A DNA stretch of 60,110 bases from [Phormidium] sp. LEGE 05292 (GCF_015207735.1 NZ_JADEWG010000028.1:1-60110), one strand, 5' to 3'; positions 1 through 10,030 are shown, counted from the first letter of the stretch. Numbers and translations: made by a program. The notes: generated from the letters alone by a model not told the origin.

Positions 1-255
1 GTCCCAAAGTCGGTCTTCTCCGATTCCACCGAAGAAGATTTGAAGCAGGGGTGCAGGGAGGACAAGGGGACAAGGGGAAGCTCATTAACTTAGAACTATT
101 TCCCTAACTCAAAACTCAAAACTTTCCCCCTTCTGCCTTCTTGTAGCTTTTTTGTACCATTAGTATGAAGTATGAAGAACAATTTATCCTTCATACTTTA
201 GATTTTCCATATTGCTCTGAGGAGATGTAGTATCATCAAACCATAGTATTTTTAT

Positions 256-492
256 CTATAATCTTGGGCTTTGATCGATTAATGTCTCACAACTATGCCA
301 GTCAGTTTTTACTGCTGCTACTGTGGCTTGATATTCCGCATTATAGGGGCTATGACAAACTAAAAATACCCTGTACAGATTATAACCAAGATCGATAAAT
401 TCTCCCATATTAGGAATTCGATTAAATTCAATTATTTGTTGTTTTGACTTTTGTTCATGATTGTCTTTCATGTATAAACAAATTTTAATCAT
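256..492 (-). CDS. small conserved-looking hypothetical protein (78 aa)
   Basis: I do not recognise this 78-residue protein. A good Shine-Dalgarno (AAGGAG, seven bases before the ATG at 492) supports a real gene. The product is soluble and mixed charge, with no signal peptide or membrane segment; the middle reads NRIPNMGEFIDLGYNLYRVF, like a small beta-strand-rich domain. It is divergent from tatC with about 285 bases between them, in which I see no other gene. Function unknown. Confidence 0.6.
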   Translation of the reverse strand: MIKICLYMKDNHEQKSKQQIIEFNRIPNMGEFIDLGYNLYRVFLVCHSPYNAEYQATVAAVKTDWHSCETLIDQSPRL

Positions 493-777
493 TGGATTGC
501 TCCTTGGTAGAATTATTGTTAATTTGTCTCTCTTCCCTGTGTGATTTTAACTTAATAAGTGCTAAATCAAAATTTGGCAACATATTGATTAAAACAGTAA
601 CTTCACTGGACAAATTACTCATTTCGGAGCAGTGTTACATAAATTTTCACAAGGGTCAATCGATTTGGGATTTTGGATTTTAAATTTTAGATTAAATCCT
701 TTCCCGGCGACCAAAAGCCCCATAGTTCTGGAAGTACAGATAAAATGGTTAAAGTCTTGGACTAGAAAGAATCTGCA

Positions 778-2649
778 ATGCCTTCACCAGAGTTAAGTAC
801 CGCAAGAGAGCAAGATTTTCAGGAAACAGCCAGTAGCGATGTTGCAGCTGTGAGCGATCGCAACGAGGATCAATACCTCGATGAACTCCCCGACGAAGTG
901 GAGATGTCCCTGTTTGACCATTTGGAGGAGTTACGTCAACGGATTTTTTATGCGTTGATTGCCGTAGCGGTGGGCATAGCAGGTTGTTTCCTATTTGTCA
1001 AGCCCATTGTCCAATTATTAGAAGTTCCGGCTCAAGGAATTAAGTTTCTGCAATTGGCTCCTGGGGAGTTCTTTTTTGTATCTTTAAAAGTTGCCGGATA
1101 TAGCGGTTTGTTGGTAGCTAGTCCGTTTATTTTGTACCAAATTATCCTGTTTGTTTTGCCTGGGTTAACTCGCGGGGAAAGGAGGATTTTAGGGCCAGTA
1201 GTTTTAGGTTCTAGTTTTCTATTTTTAGGCGGATTAGTATTTGCTTACAAGCTATTAATTCCAGCTGCGATTACTTTCTTCATCAATTATGGGGAAGATG
1301 TTGTAGAGCAGTTGTGGTCAATCGATCGGTATTTTGAATTTGTGTTGTTGCTTTTATTAAGTACAGGTTTAGCTTTTCAGGTTCCCGTTATTCAAATAAT
1401 CTTAGGATTTATCGGGATTGTAAGTGCTAAACAAATGCTCTCTGCATGGCGATATGTGATGATGGGTGGGGTAGTTTTGGGAGCAATTTTAACTCCTTCT
1501 ACCGATCCTTTAACGCAAAGTTTGTTAGCGGGAGCAGTAATTGGTTTATATTTTGGTGGCATAGGTTTAGTTTTCTTATTAGTTAATTTGAATGGGGGAC
1601 AAAAGTTAATTCAATGGATAGTCGATCGATTTAAGAAAAACCAGAAAAAGTCTGCTGAAAATTATAATTCCTCAAGTTCAACAACTCAATCTATAGAAGT
1701 AAAACAAGAGGCAGAAGAAGTAATAGAAAAAGATGATACTGCGCCAGTTGCTCATACTTCATCAGAAAATTCTATTGCGGAGATTGCGCCTAATGAAATC
1801 AGGGAAGAATCACCCGCAGTTGTAGCAATACAGGAACCAATTCAAAATGGTAGTTCGGTTTGGGCAGATGAGCAATCAAATGGCAATGGAGAAGCTTATA
1901 AAAATGGCGTAGTTGCAGCATTCCCGGAAGTAAAAGTTACTGAAGAAACTACAGAAAGTGGTGCAATCTTGCAAGATGAACAGCAAGATTTAGAATTGGA
2001 TAAGCAGGAAAGTTTAGTGACTGGAAATGAAGAAATTCCTGAAGAAAACCTGGAAATAGGTGGTTACAATATAGAGCCTATTACCGTGTCGGAAGAAATA
2101 GAAAAAGTAGTGGAAGAATTACCAGAAGTATCTTTGCCTTTAGCAGAAAGCAAAGTTGAGTCTAATAAACAAGTAGTAACGCAGATGTTTCGGAAACTTT
2201 TTCATTCCAGAGTTACTGGCGCTTTATACAAAATTGTGAGTCAATGGGGTGATGAATTAGGAGAAGTAGGGATAAAATGGGCAATAAGTTTAAATCGTCA
2301 AGGTGAAGATTGGGTATCAACACCAGATTTAAGTTTTATTCCTTACGAAAAGCTGCCTATTGAATCTTTGCAAGATGAAGTTTGTCCGATCGCACCAGAG
2401 TTAATTATTAATATTATGCCTGGTGAAAGAAGTTTTCGGGAGTTGGTGGAAGATGCGATCGCTTATCTAGAAGCAGGCGTACAAAGAGTTTGGTTAGTTG
2501 ACTATCAAGCAAGAAGTATTACTGTATTTTACGCTGATTCTCGACCTCGGAGTTACACAGGAGAAATGCAGTTAAGCGATCGGCTTTTTGACGGTTTAGA
2601 ACTTACCCCAGAACAAATTTTTCAACAAGCAAAGTTACCCAAAACCTAA
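778..2649 (+). CDS. tatC: Sec-independent translocase TatC with C-terminal Uma2-like (DUF820) domain
   Basis: The N-terminal part (about residues 40-285) is TatC, the multi-spanning receptor of twin-arginine protein export. It has the family signature around [10 protein letters not shown], the conserved P-G-E-F-F loop before the second helix, and six hydrophobic segments. Ordinary TatC is about 250 residues; this protein is 623. A glutamate-rich, low-complexity linker (about 290-475) leads to a C-terminal domain resembling Uma2/DUF820, a PD-(D/E)XK-like fold, with the family's Y-x-x-A-G-V-x-x-V-W-x-V-D ending at 563-575. Asp517 is kept, but the usual catalytic Glu and Lys positions read Asn545 and Asp559, so nuclease activity is unlikely. 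The frame is open throughout. The TatC call is firm, the Uma2 relationship probable, and the role of the tail unknown. Confidence 0.9.
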   Translation: MPSPELSTAREQDFQETASSDVAAVSDRNEDQYLDELPDEVEMSLFDHLEELRQRIFYALIAVAVGIAGCFLFVKPIVQLLEVPAQGIKFLQLAPGEFFFVSLKVAGYSGLLVASPFILYQIILFVLPGLTRGERRILGPVVLGSSFLFLGGLVFAYKLLIPAAITFFINYGEDVVEQLWSIDRYFEFVLLLLLSTGLAFQVPVIQIILGFIGIVSAKQMLSAWRYVMMGGVVLGAILTPSTDPLTQSLLAGAVIGLYFGGIGLVFLLVNLNGGQKLIQWIVDRFKKNQKKSAENYNSSSSTTQSIEVKQEAEEVIEKDDTAPVAHTSSENSIAEIAPNEIREESPAVVAIQEPIQNGSSVWADEQSNGNGEAYKNGVVAAFPEVKVTEETTESGAILQDEQQDLELDKQESLVTGNEEIPEENLEIGGYNIEPITVSEEIEKVVEELPEVSLPLAESKVESNKQVVTQMFRKLFHSRVTGALYKIVSQWGDELGEVGIKWAISLNRQGEDWVSTPDLSFIPYEKLPIESLQDEVCPIAPELIINIMPGERSFRELVEDAIAYLEAGVQRVWLVDYQARSITVFYADSRPRSYTGEMQLSDRLFDGLELTPEQIFQQAKLPKT

Positions 2650-2678
2650 ATTAATTATTGTATGCTTCCTTCCTCTTC

Positions 2679-2707
2679 TCTCTGTGTCCTCTGTGTCTCA
2701 GCGGTTT
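2679..2707 (+). repeat. dispersed intergenic repeat, copy 1 (CTCTGTGTCCTCTGTGTCTC type)
   Basis: A pyrimidine-rich element ending in GCGGTTT. Related copies lie at 4577-4608 (inverted) and 9503-9533, all in gaps beside men genes. It is non-coding; similar strings are common between cyanobacterial genes. Confidence 0.6.
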
Positions 2708-2732
2708 AAAAAACTATTATATTTGAACCGCG

Positions 2733-2767
2733 TTCGCGTAGCGTGTGCATAGCACGTAAGACGCGAA
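2733..2767. repeat. nested inverted repeat with TTCGCGT/ACGCGAA arms
   Basis: Outer arms TTCGCGT (2733-2739) and ACGCGAA (2761-2767) enclose a second small hairpin GTGC/GCAC (2745-2748, 2752-2755). Related words (GCTACGCGAACGC type) occur at 10689-10710 and 54905-54945. It lies between the convergent tatC and menD genes, where it could form a transcript-end structure. Confidence 0.5.
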
Positions 2768-2794
2768 GGACACGAAGAAAGAAGAAAAGACGTT

Positions 2795-4561
2795 TCATAA
2801 AACCTCTCTACTATCAATACCTTTAGCAAATTTTCCTAAATTTTCTTGTCGCCATTTAGCATCTGCTTTACGATTTGTTTGTATTTCCAAAACTCGAATT
2901 CCTTTTTCCGGTAAAGGATTCAATCTTTGCTGTAAATGCTGCCAAGAATTAATTAATTCATATTCCACGTTGTAAGTAGCACAAAGTTGAGCAAAATCTA
3001 TATCTTGGGGTGTAGCAAAATACTCTTCAAAAGGTGGCTCAAATTTAGAAACAGGCAACATTTCAAAAATTCCGCCACCATTATTATTAATTAAGATAAT
3101 TGTCAGATGACCGATAAATTTTTTCCTCAGCAAAAAGCCATTGGTATCATGTAATAAAGCTAAATCTCCTGTTAACATAACGCTACTTTTTTGCCGATGA
3201 GCAATACCTAAAGCGGTGGATAAAGTACCATCAATTCCATTTGCTCCCCGATTAAAAAAAGGTTGAATGCGCGAATTGTTTGGTTGCCAGAAAAATTCTA
3301 CATCTCGCACAGGCATACTATTAGCAATAAATATCGGGGTTTCTGTTGGTAAAGTTTGAGGAATTAACCAAGCAACTTTGCTTTCAAATAAGTTTTCTTT
3401 AGCTGTCATTTCTTGGTTAATTTTTTGTCTAATTTTTGCTTCAATATCACACCAAATTTGGAGATATTTACTATTAAAATTCGCCTCTAATTGGCAATGA
3501 TTAACTAATTGTTCGATGGAGATGCGTAAATGAGTTGTTTTCCCATGCAGCGGATCAAAATTGTGATGACTGGGGTCAATTATCCATCTTTTCGGTTGAG
3601 TTGTTTCTAGCCAAGTTCGCAGTTCTTTGCTGGTGGGTAAATCCCCGATTTGAATAACAATTTCTGGTGTTAGTTGTTGGGCAATTTGTTGATTTCGCAG
3701 AATTAAATCATAAGTGGCAATTAAATAGGGATTGAGTTGGTTATAATTTCTTAATGGCGATAGTCCTTCAGCAAGAACGGGCGCTTTTAAGGTTTGGGAA
3801 AGATGGGAAATTGCCTGACAGTATTCTTGTGGGAATGAAGGGCTAGCAGTACCACAAACAATAATTATTCGTTCAGTGTTTCGCCATTCTTGAAAATGAT
3901 GCAAGATGGAAAATGAAGCATATTTTGGTAATTCTTGCTGAGTTTTTTGGATATAATCGAAGAAGTTTTTTAGAGAAAATTGGGATTTTAAGTAATTACT
4001 ATTATGGTCGGGAACGGGGGCTAATGGGTCACGAAATGGGATGTTAAAATGTACTGGGCCGGGGGTGGGAAAAAGCGATCGCTCCCACCCATAAACAATA
4101 GTTTGTCGTAAGTAATTGAGGATGCTTATTTCTAAGGAAGGGGTGGCTAATTCTGTTTGCCAGTTGGGATAATTGCCGTACATTTTTACTTGATTTATTG
4201 TTTGCCCAGAGTGGCAATCTCGCAGTTCGGGAGGTCGATCGGCTGTGAATATTAATAGGGGTATACGGCTTTCTTTTGCTTCGATAATTGCTGGATAAAA
4301 GTTCGCGCCAGCAGTACCAGAAGTGCAAATTAAGGCTACGGGTAAATTGGTTTTTTTGGCTATCCCTAAAGCAAAAAATGCTGCCGATCTTTCGTCTAAG
4401 ATGGGGATAGTTTCTATTTGTTTTTCTTGGGCAAAGGCGATTGTTAAAGGGGTAGAACGTGACCCTGGACAAATAATTGCTGTGGTTAATCCGAGACGTT
4501 TTAAGGTTTCGGTAATAATGGAAGCCCAGAGGGTGTTGGTGTTACGAAAGTCTAGGGACAT
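2795..4561 (-). CDS. menD: 2-succinyl-5-enolpyruvyl-6-hydroxy-3-cyclohexene-1-carboxylate synthase
   Basis: MenD is a thiamine-diphosphate enzyme joining 2-oxoglutarate to isochorismate in naphthoquinone synthesis; in cyanobacteria the product is phylloquinone for photosystem I. The 588-residue length is normal. Visible landmarks are the N-terminal pyrimidine-binding domain with CPGSRSTPLTIA, the S-G-T-A-G-A-N-F stretch, and the C-terminal diphosphate-binding segment TGDLALLHDTNGF followed by INNNGGGIFEMLP. It starts at ATG 4561 and lies on the same strand downstream of the isochorismate synthase, separated by about 60 bases that contain a dispersed repeat. Identification is firm. Confidence 0.96.
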   Translation of the reverse strand: MSLDFRNTNTLWASIITETLKRLGLTTAIICPGSRSTPLTIAFAQEKQIETIPILDERSAAFFALGIAKKTNLPVALICTSGTAGANFYPAIIEAKESRIPLLIFTADRPPELRDCHSGQTINQVKMYGNYPNWQTELATPSLEISILNYLRQTIVYGWERSLFPTPGPVHFNIPFRDPLAPVPDHNSNYLKSQFSLKNFFDYIQKTQQELPKYASFSILHHFQEWRNTERIIIVCGTASPSFPQEYCQAISHLSQTLKAPVLAEGLSPLRNYNQLNPYLIATYDLILRNQQIAQQLTPEIVIQIGDLPTSKELRTWLETTQPKRWIIDPSHHNFDPLHGKTTHLRISIEQLVNHCQLEANFNSKYLQIWCDIEAKIRQKINQEMTAKENLFESKVAWLIPQTLPTETPIFIANSMPVRDVEFFWQPNNSRIQPFFNRGANGIDGTLSTALGIAHRQKSSVMLTGDLALLHDTNGFLLRKKFIGHLTIILINNNGGGIFEMLPVSKFEPPFEEYFATPQDIDFAQLCATYNVEYELINSWQHLQQRLNPLPEKGIRVLEIQTNRKADAKWRQENLGKFAKGIDSREVL

Positions 4562-4576
4562 GGAAATAATTTAATA

Positions 4577-4608
4577 AACCGCTTCAGACGCAGAGGGCAC
4601 AGAGGAAG
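4577..4608 (-). repeat. dispersed intergenic repeat, copy 2 (inverted)
   Basis: The minus-strand reading gives CTTCCTCTGTGCCCTCTGCG followed by a sequence ending in GCGGTT, matching the copies at 2679 and 9503. It occupies most of the gap between the isochorismate synthase gene and menD. Confidence 0.6.
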
Positions 4609-4621
4609 ATGGGAGATTTTT

Positions 4622-6043
4622 TTAAATTAGGGCTTTGAGAAGGGCTTGGAGTTTTAGTTGGATTTCTGCTAGTTCTTTTTCGGGATCGGACCCGGCGACA
4701 ATTCCTGCACCTGCCCAAAGTCTAGCGCGATCGCTTTCGATTAATGCAGAACGAATTCCTACTATAAATTCACTATTTCCTTGATGATCTATCCAGCCTA
4801 ATGGTGCTGCATAAACGGAACGTTTAAATTTTTCATAACGGCGAATTTGTTTGAGGGCAATATCTCTTGGAACACCAGCAACAGCAGGTGTAGGATGCAG
4901 TTCAGCGAGGATTTCTAAAGGGTGAATTCCTATAGGAATTTTACCTCGGATTGGTGTCCATAAATGCTGAATATTGGATAGTTTTAATAAGCCTGGAATG
5001 GGCAGCTTTTGTGGTGTTAAACCCAATTTTGATAAGCGTTGAAAGATGAAGTCACTGACAATTTGATGTTCGGATCTGTCTTTTTGGCTAGTGAGTAATT
5101 TTTCGGCAAAGTAAGCGTCTTCTATTAAAGTTTTACCTCTGGGTGCTGACCCAGCTAACGCATCAGTTTCTAATTCTTGATTTTGAATTTTAATTAGTCT
5201 TTCAGGACTAGCACCAATGAAGCTTTTGCCTTTGCCATTACTGAGGGAAAATACCTGACAGTCAGGATATTTTTGTCGCAAGTTATGTAGGGAATGAATC
5301 AGATGAAAAGGTCTGGGTGCTTTGACATCGATCGCATGAGCCAAGACAATTTTGCTAATCTTATCCTGCTTAATTAATTCTAATGCTGATAATACTGATG
5401 AATAGAAGTTTGTTTTATCAGTAACATCTTTGGTATGCAAAGCCAATTTATACTCATCAAGGTTGGAAAATTTTAAGGTTTTGGTTAGGTTAATTTGCTG
5501 GTATTTTTCCCATATACTTTCACAAGTTTTTTCTATGTTAAGGTTTCTATCTATGATAATATTGCTGATAATTATACAACGATTTTTTTGACAAGAAATT
5601 TGCCATTTTGGTAAAAATACCATTGCTGATGGAAATGGAGAATCGCTGTGATTATCTTCATCAAAGAAGGTAAAATTACAGAAGAAATGCGGGCCTGAAA
5701 ATGGTAAATCTAGGACTCCAATAGCAGTGGTATCGGCGAGGCATGATTCGATAAATTGTTGCACTTGAGAAAAGCGATGAGTTCCTGCTACTTTAAATTT
5801 GATAGCTGTGCCAAAAGCAGCGATCGCTTCCGCTTGTTTCGCTTTTTCTCCATAAAAATGGATTTCATTTGGTTGGCAAATTTTATCCAGTACTGCCAGA
5901 GGATCGATTGATTTTGCCTCCCAGGAAATACTGACTATTTTGGATGGTCTTTTTTCACTTAAGGTTTGTTTACAAGCAGAAAGAAACTGATTTAGTTCCT
6001 GACAATCCTGAATCAGATTTGCATGATGCTGTGTGATTGGCAT
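4622..6043 (-). CDS. menF: isochorismate synthase (MenF-type)
   Basis: This enzyme converts chorismate to isochorismate, the first committed step to phylloquinone, and feeds MenD encoded just downstream. The C-terminal half is the chorismate-utilising domain: KIVLAHA, the GASPERL motif, DALAGSAPRG, SEHQIVSDFI, the HPTPAVAGVPR catalytic segment and the final WAGAGIVAGSDPEKE. The reading frame could extend to a TTG at 6061, but ATG at 6043 is preferred, giving 473 residues, normal for the family. The N-terminal half is poorly conserved, as usual. The gene is divergent from menA across about 220 bases. Confidence 0.94.
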   Translation of the reverse strand: MPITQHHANLIQDCQELNQFLSACKQTLSEKRPSKIVSISWEAKSIDPLAVLDKICQPNEIHFYGEKAKQAEAIAAFGTAIKFKVAGTHRFSQVQQFIESCLADTTAIGVLDLPFSGPHFFCNFTFFDEDNHSDSPFPSAMVFLPKWQISCQKNRCIIISNIIIDRNLNIEKTCESIWEKYQQINLTKTLKFSNLDEYKLALHTKDVTDKTNFYSSVLSALELIKQDKISKIVLAHAIDVKAPRPFHLIHSLHNLRQKYPDCQVFSLSNGKGKSFIGASPERLIKIQNQELETDALAGSAPRGKTLIEDAYFAEKLLTSQKDRSEHQIVSDFIFQRLSKLGLTPQKLPIPGLLKLSNIQHLWTPIRGKIPIGIHPLEILAELHPTPAVAGVPRDIALKQIRRYEKFKRSVYAAPLGWIDHQGNSEFIVGIRSALIESDRARLWAGAGIVAGSDPEKELAEIQLKLQALLKALI

Positions 6044-6261
6044 GGATAAAAAAGTTTGCAAATTTTTTTAAAGTTTGGTTGCCAAAACCGAATTCATGAG
6101 CGTATTACTAGTGAGTTAGCACTCTACCTCACGTCCGAGCATTGCTAGGCGGGGGGCAGTTTGCTGATTCTTGCATGGTCAACGCTCCAAATTGAGTGTA
6201 CCATTGCTCCATTAAAATCATAAAATGATTAAAATTGTGAAACTTAAATTGATTTTGTCTA

Positions 6262-7167
6262 ATGACTACCAATTCGATTAAGCTGACAAACAGAAAGTTG
6301 TGGTACGCTGCAATTAAACCACCTATGTATAGCGTTGCCATTATCCCGATTTGGGTAGGCACAGCCGTAGCTTTTGCCGAGAGAAAAATGATTCATGCTG
6401 GAATATTTGCCACTTTTTTAATATCAGCGATTTTAATTGTAGCCTGGATTAATCTCAGTAATGATGTTTTTGATTCAGAAACAGGCATTGATGAAAATAA
6501 AGCTCATTCTCTGGTAAATTTAACAGGTAATAAATCGTTGATTTTTTGGCTGGGCAATATATTTTTAGCTTTGGGAATTCTAGGAATTTTAGCGATCGCT
6601 TGGCTACAACGTGACTTAACTGTAATTGGCATAGTCATTCTTTGCTGTTTTTTAGGCTACACTTACCAAGGGCCACCTTTCCGTTTAGGATACCAAGGTT
6701 TAGGAGAAATTATTTGTTTTATTTGTTTTGGCCCTTTAGCAATAGCTGCAGCTTACTATAGCCAAACTCAAACTTTTTCTCTGACCAGTATAGCAGTTTC
6801 GGTAATTGTGGGAATTGCCACTAGTTTAATTTTATTTTGCTCCCACTTTCATCAAGTTACAGATGATATAGCTGCGGGAAAGCGCTCGCCAATTGTCCGA
6901 CTTGGTACTACTAAAGCTTCGCAATTACTACCTTGGTTTGGTGGTAGCATTTATGCGCTAACTGTCATGTTTGTAGCAGGGCAAATTTTTCCGATTTGGA
7001 CTTTGTTAATTTTTATTAGCTTACCATTTGCGCTGAAATTATTTCGCCATGTTGCTGAATTTCACAACCACCCAGAAAAAGTGAGTAACTGTAAATTTAT
7101 TGCTGTTAAAACTCATTTTTGGAGTGGTTTGTTTTTAGGTTTAGGGTTTGTAATTCCGGGTTTTTAA
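6262..7167 (+). CDS. menA: 1,4-dihydroxy-2-naphthoate phytyltransferase
   Basis: MenA is an integral-membrane UbiA-family prenyltransferase. In cyanobacteria it attaches a phytyl chain to 1,4-dihydroxy-2-naphthoate to form demethylphylloquinone. The two aspartate-rich motifs that bind Mg-diphosphate are visible: NDVFDSETGID near residue 70 and VTDDIAAGKRS near residue 205. There are eight or nine hydrophobic segments. The length of 301 residues is normal. Its TAA overlaps the menC ATG, so menA-menC-menE are probably one transcript. Confidence 0.95.
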   Translation: MTTNSIKLTNRKLWYAAIKPPMYSVAIIPIWVGTAVAFAERKMIHAGIFATFLISAILIVAWINLSNDVFDSETGIDENKAHSLVNLTGNKSLIFWLGNIFLALGILGILAIAWLQRDLTVIGIVILCCFLGYTYQGPPFRLGYQGLGEIICFICFGPLAIAAAYYSQTQTFSLTSIAVSVIVGIATSLILFCSHFHQVTDDIAAGKRSPIVRLGTTKASQLLPWFGGSIYALTVMFVAGQIFPIWTLLIFISLPFALKLFRHVAEFHNHPEKVSNCKFIAVKTHFWSGLFLGLGFVIPGF

Positions 7168-8114
7168 TGGTTTATCAATTGCAATTTCGTCCCTATCAGC
7201 GCTCCTTTGTGCGATCGCTCTCTACCAGTCATGGTAACTGGAAAATTAGAGAGGGAATCATCATTAAATTAATCGATGAAACAGGCACAATTGGTTGGGG
7301 AGAAATTGCCCCCCTTCCCTGGTTTGGTTCAGAAACATTAGCCGCAGCTTTAGATTTTTGTTCCCAACTAGGGAAGGAAATTACCACAGAAACTATTTTT
7401 GCTATTAGCGATCGATTACCCACTTGTCAATTCGGTTTCCAGTCAGCTTGGGAAGCAATCAAACATCCCCAAAAAGTTACTTTCAACCTCAACTTTAGTG
7501 GTTTATTACCTACAGGTGAAGCAGCTTTACATACATGGCAACAACTTTGGCAACAAGGATATCGCACCTTTAAATGGAAAATTGGTGTTTTACCAATTGC
7601 CGAAGAAATAGCCATTTTTAAAAAGCTAATTCAAGCTTTACCTAATGAAGCAAAACTAAGACTAGATGCTAACGGGGGGCTAAATTGGGAAACAGCAACC
7701 GAGTGGTTAAAAATCAGCGATAATTGGCAAATTGAATTTCTAGAACAACCGTTAGCAGTAGGTGAAGAAAAGTTGATGCTAGAGTTAAGTAAAAATTACT
7801 CTACACCCCTAGCTTTAGATGAATCAGTAGCGACAATTGATCAATTAAAAGCTTGTTATCAACTTGGTTGGCGGGGAATTTTCGTGATTAAACCTTGTAT
7901 TGCTGGTTCACCATTTCATCTGCGTGATTTTTGCAAAGAAAATAACTTAGATGTAGTCTTTTCTTCTGTATTTGAAACTACTATTGGTAGAGAAGCTGCA
8001 TTCAAATTAGCTAGGGAAATTTCTCATAAAAATCGCCCTTTAGGTTTTGGCATTCACCATTGGTTTAAGGAAGATGAAAAAACATGGTTAGCATCTCTAT
8101 GGAAAAACCTTTAA
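7167..8114 (+). CDS. menC: o-succinylbenzoate synthase
   Basis: MenC is an enolase-superfamily enzyme that dehydrates SHCHC to o-succinylbenzoate. The active-site residues are visible: the K-x-K pair in FKWKIG, the metal ligands in LRLDANGGL, EQPL and ALDES, and the second lysine in FVIKPC. The frame is open further upstream to 7119, but the ATG at 7167 overlaps the menA stop (TAATG) and gives the expected N-terminus MVYQLQFRPYQR and 315 residues, so I choose that start. The 3' end overlaps menE. Confidence 0.95.
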   Translation: MVYQLQFRPYQRSFVRSLSTSHGNWKIREGIIIKLIDETGTIGWGEIAPLPWFGSETLAAALDFCSQLGKEITTETIFAISDRLPTCQFGFQSAWEAIKHPQKVTFNLNFSGLLPTGEAALHTWQQLWQQGYRTFKWKIGVLPIAEEIAIFKKLIQALPNEAKLRLDANGGLNWETATEWLKISDNWQIEFLEQPLAVGEEKLMLELSKNYSTPLALDESVATIDQLKACYQLGWRGIFVIKPCIAGSPFHLRDFCKENNLDVVFSSVFETTIGREAAFKLAREISHKNRPLGFGIHHWFKEDEKTWLASLWKNL

Positions 8115-9487
8115 TTTATTTAGAAAAACGTGCTAACGATCGTTGGTTAATTGGTTATGATAGCCGTGAATTTACTTTACTGACTCAACAGTTACAGTCA
8201 CAACTTACTCAAAATGCTAATTTAAAAACACCCTTAAAAATTGTCATTGCTGAACGACAACCGATAAAATTACTTGCCAGTTTCATCGCTGCGACTGCTG
8301 CTAACAGTTATGTTTTTCTTTGTAATCCAGATTGGGTGAAAGCTGAATGGGAACAGGTTTTAAATTTAGTGCAACCGGATATAATTTGGGGAGATGTAGC
8401 AGAAATCGTCTATCAAAAACCCCCAATAAGAACTACGCCATCTCTACCTAATTATCCCTCATCTTTAATTATGATTCCCACTGGCGGTTCATCGGGAAAA
8501 ATTCGTTTTGCCATGCACAGTTGGGAAACTTTAATGGCATCAGTAAGAGGATTTAAGCACTATTTTAATTTAGAAAAAATTAACTCATTTTGTATTTTAC
8601 CACTTTATCATGTGAGTGGATTAATGCAATTTATGCGTTCTTTTACTAGTGGTGGTAAATTGGTGATTTCTGCTTTAAAACAACTAGAAAATTGTGAAAA
8701 GTATGATATTGAACCCTCAGATTTTGTTGTATCGTTGGTTCCTACACAATTACAACGCTTGCTAGAAAAACCATATTTAACTACTTGGTTATCTCGCTTT
8801 CAGACGGTACTTTTAGGCGGCGCACCAGCTTGGTTAGAACTTTTAGAAACATCGAGAAATTACGGGATTCGTTTAGCGCCTACTTATGGAATGACAGAAA
8901 CCGCATCTCAAATTGCTACTTTGAAACCAGAAGCTTTTTTAGCAGGAAATAATACTAGTGGTCAAATTCTTCCCCATGCCAAAGTAATAATTAAAGGTAA
9001 AAATGAGGAAATATTGGGTATAAATCAAACAGGTATTATTAACATTCAAGCCGATTCTTTGGCATTAGGTTATTATCCAGAATTCTTTCCCAATCAAGAA
9101 GAATTCCAATTAGATGATTTAGGATATATTGATGAGAATGGTAACTTAAAAATTGTAGGACGTAACAGTAATAAAATCATCACTGGGGGAGAAAATGTAT
9201 TTCCTAATGAGGTAGAAGCAGCTATTATTGCTACTCAAATGGTTGAGGATGTTTGTGTAATTGGTTTACCTGATTCTCAATGGGGTGAAATAGTCACAGC
9301 AATTTATGTTCCTAAATTCCCTGATATTAATATTAGTAATTTAAAAACAGCTATGGAAAATAAATTGAGTAAATTTAAACATCCCAAAAAGTGGATTGCT
9401 GTAGAAAATTTGCCACGCAATGCACAGGGAAAGGTAAACCGCCAACGATTACAAGAAATCGCTACTACAGCAGTCCTATCTGAGTGA
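8084..9487 (+). CDS. menE: o-succinylbenzoate-CoA ligase
   Basis: MenE adenylates o-succinylbenzoate and transfers it to CoA. It is an ANL-superfamily enzyme with the phosphate-binding loop MIPTGGSSGKIRF, the A5 motif PTYGMTETASQ, the A7 region DLGYIDENGNLKIVGR and the C-terminal lysine in NAQGKVNRQRL. At 467 residues it is typical. The start at 8084 lies ten bases after AAGGAAG and overlaps menC by 31 bases; ATG 8099 is an alternative. No menB or menH-like gene is visible nearby, so those steps are encoded elsewhere. Confidence 0.94.
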   Translation: MVSISMEKPLIYLEKRANDRWLIGYDSREFTLLTQQLQSQLTQNANLKTPLKIVIAERQPIKLLASFIAATAANSYVFLCNPDWVKAEWEQVLNLVQPDIIWGDVAEIVYQKPPIRTTPSLPNYPSSLIMIPTGGSSGKIRFAMHSWETLMASVRGFKHYFNLEKINSFCILPLYHVSGLMQFMRSFTSGGKLVISALKQLENCEKYDIEPSDFVVSLVPTQLQRLLEKPYLTTWLSRFQTVLLGGAPAWLELLETSRNYGIRLAPTYGMTETASQIATLKPEAFLAGNNTSGQILPHAKVIIKGKNEEILGINQTGIINIQADSLALGYYPEFFPNQEEFQLDDLGYIDENGNLKIVGRNSNKIITGGENVFPNEVEAAIIATQMVEDVCVIGLPDSQWGEIVTAIYVPKFPDINISNLKTAMENKLSKFKHPKKWIAVENLPRNAQGKVNRQRLQEIATTAVLSE

Positions 9488-9502
9488 TGAACTCCTCTTC
9501 TC

Positions 9503-9533
9503 TTTCCTCTGTGTCCTCTGCGCCTCTGCGGTT
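9503..9533 (+). repeat. dispersed intergenic repeat, copy 3
   Basis: TTTCCTCTGTGTCCTCTGCG followed by CCTCTGCGGTT lies in the gap between the convergent menE and thioesterase genes and matches the copies at 2679 and 4577. Confidence 0.6.
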
Positions 9534-9568
9534 CAAAAAATTTTCCAACTAGAAATAAAACAGAATTT

Positions 9569-9973
9569 CTATATTAATAGCTGTAACCAATAAAGAATTT
9601 CTGAGGGGACTTCTTTTCTGGTTCTCGTATTGGGATCAATACAAATATGCCTGGTAATTGCCTTAGCTATAATCTCATTATCAGGAGTATTAATTTGATA
9701 ATTAATTTCAAACTTTTGGGAGTTTAATTGGTTAATAGATAAGTTAATTAATATGCGATCGCCACAAAACATTGGACGCAGAAAGTCCGCACTAGCATGA
9801 ACAATGGGAATAGCAAAATCATCGTTTCTAAAAAATTGTTGAAGATTAATATTAGATACATTTAGCGATTCTTCATAAGCTTCATGGCAAATTGCTAAAA
9901 CATTGGCAAAGTAAACAACGCCAGCTGCGTCAGTGTCTTGAAAGCGAATGGTACGACTATAAGTAAAGGGCAT
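9569..9973 (-). CDS. 1,4-dihydroxy-2-naphthoyl-CoA thioesterase (hotdog fold)
   Basis: The 134-residue protein is a single hotdog-fold acyl-CoA thioesterase of the 4-hydroxybenzoyl-CoA type. The catalytic stretch [20 protein letters not shown] holds the active-site aspartate and the start of the long helix. In cyanobacteria such proteins release DHNA from DHNA-CoA, the step just before MenA, and this gene is convergent with menE beside the men cluster. Family and genomic context together support the specific role; a general thioesterase is the fallback. Confidence 0.85.
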   Translation of the reverse strand: MPFTYSRTIRFQDTDAAGVVYFANVLAICHEAYEESLNVSNINLQQFFRNDDFAIPIVHASADFLRPMFCGDRILINLSINQLNSQKFEINYQINTPDNEIIAKAITRHICIDPNTRTRKEVPSEILYWLQLLI

Positions 9974-10030
9974 ATTTTCTAACTCACTTTAGTAATTAAA
10001 GATTGGGTGGTTAACCCACCCTCTTTTGAT

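Noticed and set aside
492-683. 63-codon plus-strand frame
   Set aside because: It opens inside the leader of the divergent small gene, has no ribosome site and ends in low-complexity sequence.
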